From: an uncultured Haemophilus sp.
Lineage (GTDB): Bacteria; Pseudomonadota; Gammaproteobacteria; Enterobacterales; Pasteurellaceae
Reading direction: 5' to 3'
Assembly: GCF_905207935.1 (NCBI RefSeq)
Contig: NZ_CAJLNI010000087.1
Location: 1-8,204 of the forward strand
DNA length: 8,204 nucleotides
The notes beneath the pieces are model-generated. The model was not told where the DNA came from and ran no database searches. It saw only the letters and a list, made by a program, of their open reading frames with translations. The position numbers and the translations under genes are program-made. Positions 1 to 5,639 of the stretch are shown piece by piece. Every line of letters starts with the position of its first letter. Positions within the stretch are counted from its first letter, which is position 1.

Positions 1-2814
1 CAAGCCCTTTATCAACATTGGGAAGAGAGCGGTTATTTTAAACCGTCTGAAAATGAAAATGCGCCGAGCTATTGCATTGCAATTCCGCCACCGAATGTAA
101 CAGGTTCTTTACACATGGGGCATGCTTTCCAACAAACCTTAATGGATACCTTAATCCGTTTTAACCGTATGGAAGGGCATAACACCTTATGGCAAGCGGG
201 GACAGACCATGCGGGTATCGCAACTCAAATGGTGGTGGAGCGTAAAATTGCCGCAGAAGAAGGCAAAACTCGCCACGATTATGGTCGTGAAGCATTTATC
301 AATAAAATTTGGGATTGGAAAGCCTATTCAGGCGGCACAATCAGCCAACAAATGCGTCGTTTAGGTAACTCAATAGACTGGGAACGTGAGCGTTTCACGA
401 TGGACGATGGTTTATCGAATGCAGTAAAAGAAGTGTTTGTTCGCTTGCACGAAGAAGGTTTGATTTACCGTGGCAAACGCTTAGTAAACTGGGATCCCAA
501 ACTTCACACCGCGATTTCTGATTTAGAAGTAGAAAACAAAGAGAGCAAAGGTTCCCTTTGGCATTTCCGTTATCCGTTAGCAAACGGTGCGAAAACGGCA
601 GATGGTAAAGATTATTTAGTGGTGGCAACCACACGTCCAGAAACCATGTTGGGTGATACGGCGGTAGCGGTGCATCCTGAAGATGAGCGTTATCAATCTT
701 TAATCGGTAAAACCGTGGTTCTGCCATTGGCAAACCGTGAAATTCCGATTATTGCCGATGAATATGTTGATCGTGAATTCGGTACCGGTGTGGTAAAAAT
801 TACCCCTGCGCACGACTTCAACGACTATGAAGTGGGCAAACGTCACAGCTTGCCGATGGTTAACGTGTTAACTTTAAATGCGGATATTCGTGATGAAGCC
901 GAAATTATCGGCACAGACGGCAAACCACTTGCCGGCTATGAAGCAACTATTCCTGCGGATTACCGTGGTTTAGAGCGTTTCGTTGCACGTAAGAAAATCG
1001 TGGCAGATTTTGAAGCACTTGGTTTATTAGACGAAATTAAACCACACGATTTGAAAGTCCCTTATGGCGACCGTGGTGGCGTGCCAATTGAGCCGATGTT
1101 AACCGACCAATGGTATGTGAGCGTGAAACCGCTTGCTGATGTGGCGATTAAAGCGGTAGAAGACGGCGAAATCCAATTTGTGCCAAAACAATACGAAAAC
1201 CTTTACTTCTCTTGGATGCGTGATATTCAAGATTGGTGTATCTCTCGCCAACTTTGGTGGGGACACCGTATTCCAGCGTGGTATGACGCAGAGGGTAACG
1301 TGTATGTTGCGCGTAACGAAGAAGAAGTGCGGTCAAAATATAACTTAGATTCTGCGGTTGAGCTCAAACAAGATGAAGACGTGTTAGATACGTGGTTCTC
1401 ATCAGGCTTATGGACGTTCTCTACCTTAGGCTGGCCAGAGCAAACCAAAGAGCTCAAAATGTTCCACCCAACGGATGTGTTAATCACAGGCTTTGACATC
1501 ATCTTCTTCTGGGTTGCGCGTATGATTATGTTTACGATGCACTTTGTAAAAGATGAAAACGGCAAACCGCAAGTACCATTCAAAACGGTGTATGTAACAG
1601 GCTTGATCCGTGATGAGCAAGGTCAAAAAATGTCGAAATCGAAAGGTAACGTGCTTGATCCAATTGATATGATTGACGGTATTAGCCTTGAAGATTTACT
1701 TAAAAAACGCACTGGCAACATGATGCAGCCGCAATTAGCAGAGAAAATTGCTAAAGCAACGCGCAAAGAATTCGCTGAAGGTATTGCAGCTCACGGTACA
1801 GACGCATTGCGTTTCACATTAGCTGCGTTGGCTTCAAACGGTCGTGACATCAACTGGGATATGAAACGTTTAGAAGGCTACCGTAACTTCTGTAATAAAT
1901 TGTGGAATGCAAGCCGTTTCGTCTTAACGAATGAGAAATTAGATTTAAGCGAAGGCGAGATCGAATTCTCATTAGCGGATCGTTGGATTCAATCTGAGTT
2001 CAATCGCACCGTGGAAACTTTCCGTAACTCATTAAGCCAATATCGTTTCGACCTGTGTGCCAATGCGATTTATGAGTTTACTTGGAACCAATTTTGCGAC
2101 TGGTATTTAGAATTGACTAAACCAGTATTTGCAAACGGCAATGCAGCACAAATCCGTGCGGCAAGCCAAACCTTGGTTCACGTATTAGAGAAATTATTAC
2201 GTTTAGCACATCCGCTCATTCCATTTATTACCGAAGAAATTTGGCAAAAAGTGAAAGGATTTGTGGGCATTACGGCTGATAGCATTATGTTACAACCTTT
2301 CCCACAAGTGGAAGAGAACGGCTTTGATCCAGAAGCAGAAGCTGAAATTGAGTGGTTAAAAGAAGTGATCGTTGCGGTGCGTAATATCCGTGCAGAAAGC
2401 AACATCGCGCCAAGTAAAGGCTTAGATCTGTTATTCCGTAATTTAAGTGCAGAAAACGCAAAAATTCTCGAAAAACAGACCGCTCTTTTAAAAGCCATGG
2501 CGAAATTAGACAATGTTCAAGTGTTAGCCGCAAACGAGACCGCACCACTTGCGGTAGCGAAACTCGTTGGCAATGCTGAATTACTCGTGCCAATGGCTGG
2601 CTTTGTTAATAAAGAAGCCGAGCTTGCCCGTTTAACCAAAGAGATTGAAAAATATCAAAACGAAGTTAAACGCATAGAGAATAAACTCAGCAACGAAGCT
2701 TTCGTGGCTAAAGCACCAGAAGCGGTGATTGCGAAAGAACGTGAAAAACAAGCGGAATACCAATCTGGATTAGAAAAAATCCAAGAACAGTATAAAGCGA
2801 TTGAAGCGTTGTAG
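1..2814 (+). CDS. valS: Valyl-tRNA synthetase, 5'-truncated by the window edge
   Basis: This class I aminoacyl-tRNA synthetase charges tRNA-Val with valine in the cytoplasm and hydrolyses mischarged Thr-tRNA-Val. The frame is open from base 1 and codes for 937 residues. By comparison with E. coli ValRS (about 951 residues, from memory) only about 11 N-terminal residues are missing. Visible landmarks are the class I signature HMGH at bases 112-123 after PPPNVTGSL, the editing (CP1) domain with TTRPET near base 630, the WCISRQLWWG segment near 1235, the DTWFSS segment near 1390, and the KMSKS loop at 1627-1641. These are followed by the anticodon-binding helical domain and a Lys/Glu-rich C-terminal coiled coil from about base 2600. 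An ATG at 115 lies inside the HMGH motif and cannot be the real start. The gene ends with TAG. No terminator lies between it and the next gene 50 bases downstream, so read-through is possible. One exact uptake signal lies inside the gene. Confidence 0.97.
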   Translation, partial: QALYQHWEESGYFKPSENENAPSYCIAIPPPNVTGSLHMGHAFQQTLMDTLIRFNRMEGHNTLWQAGTDHAGIATQMVVERKIAAEEGKTRHDYGREAFINKIWDWKAYSGGTISQQMRRLGNSIDWERERFTMDDGLSNAVKEVFVRLHEEGLIYRGKRLVNWDPKLHTAISDLEVENKESKGSLWHFRYPLANGAKTADGKDYLVVATTRPETMLGDTAVAVHPEDERYQSLIGKTVVLPLANREIPIIADEYVDREFGTGVVKITPAHDFNDYEVGKRHSLPMVNVLTLNADIRDEAEIIGTDGKPLAGYEATIPADYRGLERFVARKKIVADFEALGLLDEIKPHDLKVPYGDRGGVPIEPMLTDQWYVSVKPLADVAIKAVEDGEIQFVPKQYENLYFSWMRDIQDWCISRQLWWGHRIPAWYDAEGNVYVARNEEEVRSKYNLDSAVELKQDEDVLDTWFSSGLWTFSTLGWPEQTKELKMFHPTDVLITGFDIIFFWVARMIMFTMHFVKDENGKPQVPFKTVYVTGLIRDEQGQKMSKSKGNVLDPIDMIDGISLEDLLKKRTGNMMQPQLAEKIAKATRKEFAEGIAAHGTDALRFTLAALASNGRDINWDMKRLEGYRNFCNKLWNASRFVLTNEKLDLSEGEIEFSLADRWIQSEFNRTVETFRNSLSQYRFDLCANAIYEFTWNQFCDWYLELTKPVFANGNAAQIRAASQTLVHVLEKLLRLAHPLIPFITEEIWQKVKGFVGITADSIMLQPFPQVEENGFDPEAEAEIEWLKEVIVAVRNIRAESNIAPSKGLDLLFRNLSAENAKILEKQTALLKAMAKLDNVQVLAANETAPLAVAKLVGNAELLVPMAGFVNKEAELARLTKEIEKYQNEVKRIENKLSNEAFVAKAPEAVIAKEREKQAEYQSGLEKIQEQYKAIEAL
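1325..1333 (+). other. DNA uptake signal sequence (USS), plus orientation
   Basis: Exact 9-base core AAGTGCGGT, followed by C and an A/T-rich stretch, inside valS. It is the Haemophilus-type signal preferred by the competence uptake machinery. Here it is read as part of the residues EEVRS. Confidence 0.9.
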
Positions 2815-2843
2815 TTAGTCTGATTTGGTTGCTTTAAATTTAT

Positions 2844-2853
2844 TGTTTAAACA
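2844..2853. promoter_or_regulatory. Perfect 10-base palindrome upstream of the Vsr-like gene
   Basis: TGTTTAAACA is a perfect palindrome centred in the 50-base gap between valS and the Vsr-like gene and ends 11 bases before the ATG. It could be an operator for the restriction-modification operon, for example for methyltransferase autoregulation, but an AT-rich gap can contain such a palindrome by chance. Only weak promoter-like hexamers are nearby (TTGGTT at 2825-2830 and AT-rich candidates around 2848-2859), so I do not call a definite promoter. Confidence 0.25.
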
Positions 2854-2864
2854 GTATATCAGCT

Positions 2865-3290
2865 ATGGATAAATTAACGCCTGAGCAACGTAAAAAATGT
2901 ATGAAAGCTAGTAGTAAGAATAAAGGGACAAAGCCTGAGTTACTACTAGCTAAATATTTATGGGCTTTAGGATTAAGATATCGTAAGAATGATAGAAGCA
3001 TTTTTGGTACTCCCGATTTAAGTTTTAAAAGGTACAAAATTGCAATTTTTATTGATGGTGAGTTTTGGCATGGAAAGGATTGGGATATTCGAAAGTATGA
3101 TATCAAAAGTAACAAAGATTTTTGGATTTCAAAAATTGAGCATAATATGAATAGGGATAAGAAAGTAAACGATTATCTTATTTCTAAAGGTTGGGTAATA
3201 TTTCGATTTTGGGGAAAGGATGTATTAAAAAATCCTGAGAAGTTTAGTTTAGATATACAGAAAGCAATTTATGAAAGATGTGTTAGATGA
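2865..3290 (+). CDS. Vsr-like very-short-patch-repair endonuclease, divergent zinc-less form
   Basis: This 141-residue protein of the Vsr family aligns almost gap-free with E. coli Vsr over residues 10-115. Vsr nicks 5' of the T in T:G mismatches that arise by deamination of 5-methylcytosine at a methyltransferase's target, so repair restores C:G. Seen here are Glu25 (KPE), the GTPD motif with Asp51, and FWHG with His69, all at E. coli positions. His64 is replaced by Asp64. The E. coli zinc ligands Cys66, His71, Cys73 and Cys117 correspond to Glu, Lys, Trp and Gly. Only two cysteines exist (12 and 139), so the zinc site is absent. The start has no recognisable Shine-Dalgarno sequence, but the N-terminus fits the family length. 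The 3' end overlaps the methyltransferase start by 20 bases, so the protein probably serves that enzyme's CCGG sites. A second nuclease role, as in some Vsr-like restriction enzymes, cannot be excluded. Confidence 0.9.
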   Translation: MDKLTPEQRKKCMKASSKNKGTKPELLLAKYLWALGLRYRKNDRSIFGTPDLSFKRYKIAIFIDGEFWHGKDWDIRKYDIKSNKDFWISKIEHNMNRDKKVNDYLISKGWVIFRFWGKDVLKNPEKFSLDIQKAIYERCVR

Positions 3291-4338
3291 TAACTTGTTA
3301 GAAGAACCCGCTGCACAATATAGTTTATTTGAACCGGAGTCCAAGCCTAATTCACAAGAAAAATTTACTTTTATTGATTTATTTGCAGGTATTGGTGGAT
3401 TTCGTATTGCCATGCAAAATTTGGGTGGTAAATGCATTTTCTCTAGTGAATGGGATGAGCAGGCACAGAAAACTTATGAGGCTAATTTTGGTGATTTGCC
3501 TTATGGAGATATTACCTTAGAAGAAACAAAGGCTTTTATTCCTGAAAAATTTGATATTTTATGTGCTGGTTTTCCTTGCCAGGCATTTTCTATTGCTGGA
3601 AAACGTGGAGGATTTGAAGATACTAGAGGGACTTTGTTTTTTGATGTTGCGGAAATTATACGTCGCCATCAGCCCAAAGCATTTTTTTTAGAGAATGTAA
3701 AAGGATTAAAAAACCACGATAAAGGTAGAACATTAAAAACTATATTGAATGTACTAAGAGAAGATCTAGGCTATTTTGTCCCTGAGCCAGAAATTGTTAA
3801 TGCTAAGAATTTTGGTGTTCCACAAAATAGAGAAAGAATTTATATCGTAGGCTTTCATAAAAGCACTGGTGTTAATAGTTTTAGTTATCCCGAGCCTTTA
3901 GATAAAATTGTAACTTTTGCTGATATTAAGGAAGAAAAAACTGTTCCAACTAAATATTATCTGTCAACTCAGTATATTGATACTTTAAGAAAACATAAAG
4001 AACGTCATGAAAGTAAAGGTAATGGCTTTGGTTATGAAATTATTCCTGATGATGGAATAGCAAATGCTATTGTAGTTGGAGGTATGGGACGTGAACGTAA
4101 TCTTGTAATCGATCATAGAATTACTGATTTTACTCCTACTACAAATATTAAAGGGGAGGTAAATCGTGAAGGAATTCGTAAAATGACTCCACGAGAATGG
4201 GCAAGGTTGCAAGGATTTCCAGATAGTTATGTTATTCCAGTTTCTGATGCATCAGCGTATAAACAATTTGGTAATTCAGTAGCTGTGCCAGCTATTCAAG
4301 CTACAGGTAAGAAAATTTTAGAAAAATTATGTTATTAG
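3271..4338 (+). CDS. hpaIIM: C5-cytosine DNA methyltransferase, HpaII type (inferred target CCGG)
   Basis: This 355-residue enzyme transfers a methyl group from S-adenosylmethionine to carbon 5 of cytosine. All key motifs occur in canonical order: motif I DLFAGIGGF (36-44, SAM binding), motif IV GFPCQAFS with catalytic Cys103, motif VI ENV (141-143), motif VIII QNRERIY (184-190), a target-recognition region at about 195-300, motif IX TPREWARLQGFP (306-317) and motif X GNSV (334-337). The sequence, including the start MKDVLDDNLLEEPAAQYS, matches my memory of M.HpaII from H. parainfluenzae, which methylates the inner C of CCGG; this is recall, not a search. The start at 3271 lies inside the end of the Vsr-like gene. 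The stop lies 11 bases before the preferred endonuclease start. This arrangement suggests translational coupling, with methylase made before nuclease. The base composition is far more AT-rich than in valS or ydiJ. Confidence 0.95.
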   Translation: MKDVLDDNLLEEPAAQYSLFEPESKPNSQEKFTFIDLFAGIGGFRIAMQNLGGKCIFSSEWDEQAQKTYEANFGDLPYGDITLEETKAFIPEKFDILCAGFPCQAFSIAGKRGGFEDTRGTLFFDVAEIIRRHQPKAFFLENVKGLKNHDKGRTLKTILNVLREDLGYFVPEPEIVNAKNFGVPQNRERIYIVGFHKSTGVNSFSYPEPLDKIVTFADIKEEKTVPTKYYLSTQYIDTLRKHKERHESKGNGFGYEIIPDDGIANAIVVGGMGRERNLVIDHRITDFTPTTNIKGEVNREGIRKMTPREWARLQGFPDSYVIPVSDASAYKQFGNSVAVPAIQATGKKILEKLCY

Positions 4339-4341
4339 GGA
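4337..4341 (+). promoter_or_regulatory. Ribosome binding site that decides the endonuclease start
   Basis: AGGGA overlaps the methyltransferase stop codon and is 8 bases from ATG 4350. It is the best Shine-Dalgarno match at the three island genes. It favours 4350 over the upstream in-frame ATG at 4329. Its overlap with the methyltransferase stop suggests that ribosomes finishing that gene can reinitiate on the endonuclease. Confidence 0.6.
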
Positions 4342-4349
4342 ATAGTAAT

Positions 4350-5501
4350 ATGGAAATTAGAGGCAATGTTGGCGAATGGAGTGAGCTGTATGTTTTGATA
4401 AAATTATTATCAGATGGAATACTTTATCAATCGGATATAAATCTTTGTAGAGATAGTAATAATACATATAAAGTGATAAAAGCTTTTAAGGACGAAGTAA
4501 ATTATAGTTTGGAATTTGATAGAGTAGGTAACTATTTAAAAGTATATCGTGTTATTAATGATGAAAATACTTTATTGAAGGAATATACATTCAATGATTT
4601 TAATGAGGTATCAAAACAAATATTACATTCAATAAAAACTAAATCAGAAAGAACATTTTCTATTCCGGATATTCAACAGTTTTTATCTGATAACTGTATT
4701 CTTACTACAAAAGCAAGCTCGCATTCGAAAGCCGACATAAGATTAAGAATTTATGACCATCGTCTGGCTAGTGAAACTGAATTGGGTTTTAGCATAAAAT
4801 CTCTACTAGGAAAAAAATCTACTTTATTCAATACTGGACAAGGTAATAATTTTATATATGAAGTTAAATGTTTAACAGAATCTATAAATATAAAAGAATT
4901 TAATGAGAGTACTATAATCGATAAGCCAAAAATTGTATCGCGAATAAATAAATTAAATGAATTAGGTTCAAAAATTTCATTTTATGGAGTTCAATCCAGA
5001 CAGTTACAGCAAAATTTAAAGATGATTGATGGTGATTTACCAGAGGTTATAGCTTGGAGTTTATATTATAGATATCTAAAAAACGAACCTTCTCTTGTCA
5101 AAATAGCAGATCTTTTGGAAACAGAGGATCCTTTAGGTTTTTATGAGACGGCTGATGATAAGAAGCAGAGAATGTATGTCTATAAATTAAAAAAGTTTTT
5201 AGCTGAATCCGCTATGGGGATGACTTCTGAAAATATTTGGCTTGGAGAATATGATTCATTTGGAGGGGTTATAGTAGCTAAGAATGATGGTGATATTGTT
5301 TGTTTTCATATTTATGACTTTAATTTATTTAGAAATTATTTATTAAATAACACAAAATTTGAACAGGCATCAACTGGTGAAGATGAGACTCATCCAGGAC
5401 TAGAGAACCATAACGCTAAGAAAAAATATTATTTTGGCTGGTTGTATGAAGAGAATGGAAGCCACTATATTAAATTAAATTTACAAATTAGATTTAATTA
5501 G
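4350..5501 (+). CDS. hpaIIR: HpaII-family type II restriction endonuclease (inferred target CCGG)
   Basis: This 383-residue protein should cut unmethylated CCGG and is the partner of the methyltransferase just upstream. It shows features I recall from HpaII-family endonucleases: GEWSELYVLIKLLSDG near the N-terminus (8-23) and GFSIKSLLG (146-154) followed by TLFNTGQGNNFIYEV (158-172). A plausible PD-(D/E)xK-like core is Asp129 (KADIRLRI) with S148-I-K150, with Glu144 or the N-terminal Glu9/Glu12 as possible extra acids. This catalytic assignment is inference. I prefer ATG 4350 because AGGGA at 4337-4341 sits 8 bases upstream. An in-frame ATG at 4329 would add seven residues, overlap the methyltransferase and lack a good ribosome site. 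The gene is very AT-rich (one sampled 60-base line is 25% GC). Its specificity rests on family resemblance and its partner. Confidence 0.87.
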   Translation: MEIRGNVGEWSELYVLIKLLSDGILYQSDINLCRDSNNTYKVIKAFKDEVNYSLEFDRVGNYLKVYRVINDENTLLKEYTFNDFNEVSKQILHSIKTKSERTFSIPDIQQFLSDNCILTTKASSHSKADIRLRIYDHRLASETELGFSIKSLLGKKSTLFNTGQGNNFIYEVKCLTESINIKEFNESTIIDKPKIVSRINKLNELGSKISFYGVQSRQLQQNLKMIDGDLPEVIAWSLYYRYLKNEPSLVKIADLLETEDPLGFYETADDKKQRMYVYKLKKFLAESAMGMTSENIWLGEYDSFGGVIVAKNDGDIVCFHIYDFNLFRNYLLNNTKFEQASTGEDETHPGLENHNAKKKYYFGWLYEENGSHYIKLNLQIRFN

Positions 5502-5549
5502 ACGTGTAAAATATTTGTATTGTTACTTTCTATTTTTAATTTAAAAAGA

Positions 5550-5565
5550 ACAGTAGTTTTACTGT
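5550..5565. other. Small perfect hairpin in the convergent intergenic region
   Basis: ACAGTA and TACTGT form a perfect 6-bp stem around a 4-base GTTT loop. On the minus strand it is followed by TTCTTTTTAAATT, so it could act as a weak secondary terminator for ydiJ transcripts. On the plus strand the following bases are A-rich, which does not fit a terminator. Confidence 0.4.
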
Positions 5566-5570
5566 GATTT

Positions 5571-5610
5571 AAAAAAACGGTCAGATTTAAAGTCTGGCCG
5601 CTTTTTATTT
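5571..5610. terminator. Bidirectional rho-independent terminator between the endonuclease gene and ydiJ
   Basis: CGGTCAGA (5578-5585) pairs with TCTGGCCG (5593-5600), giving 8 bp with one G-T wobble around a 7-base loop. On the plus strand it is followed by CTTTTTATTT. On the minus strand the seven A residues at 5571-5577 become a T7 tract. It can therefore end both the island operon and ydiJ, which converge here. The arm CGGTCAGATTT resembles the right part of an uptake signal with its AT-rich extension, so it may derive from a decayed USS. Confidence 0.85.
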
Positions 5611-5634
5611 TCTACGATGTTGTAGGTAGAAAAT
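5607..5634. other. AT-rich hairpin just past the ydiJ stop
   Basis: ATTTTCTAC (5607-5615) and GTAGAAAAT (5626-5634) form a perfect 9-bp stem with a 10-base loop that contains an alternative GTAG pairing partner. It begins 5 bases past the ydiJ stop on the minus strand. It has no T tract of its own and lies next to the stronger terminator, so it may act as an mRNA 3'-end stabiliser for ydiJ or add to termination. Confidence 0.5.
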
Positions 5635-5639
5635 CTATT

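Noticed and set aside
395..2593. Several minus-strand open frames of 62-118 codons opposite valS.
   Set aside because: They mirror a conserved housekeeping gene in antisense, have no recognisable domains and show no plausible promoters or ribosome sites.
2815..2864. A controller (C) protein binding box.
   Set aside because: The only palindrome is a single TGTTTAAACA without a repeated operator, and the window has no small helix-turn-helix gene to encode a C protein.
2840..4212. Minus-strand or shifted-frame ORFs within the island (62-91 codons).
   Set aside because: AT-rich sequence gives such frames by chance, and the overlapping plus-strand genes carry full family motifs.
4329..4349. Upstream ATG at 4329 as the endonuclease start, adding residues MLLGNSN.
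   Set aside because: It lies inside the methyltransferase gene without a good ribosome site. ATG 4350 has AGGGA at ideal spacing, and the family-like segment GEWSELY begins just after it.
2815..5570. Target-site duplication or terminal inverted repeats around the island.
   Set aside because: Both edges share short AT-rich strings such as GATTT and TTTAAA, but no convincing direct or inverted repeat of useful length is visible, and no transposase or integrase is present.
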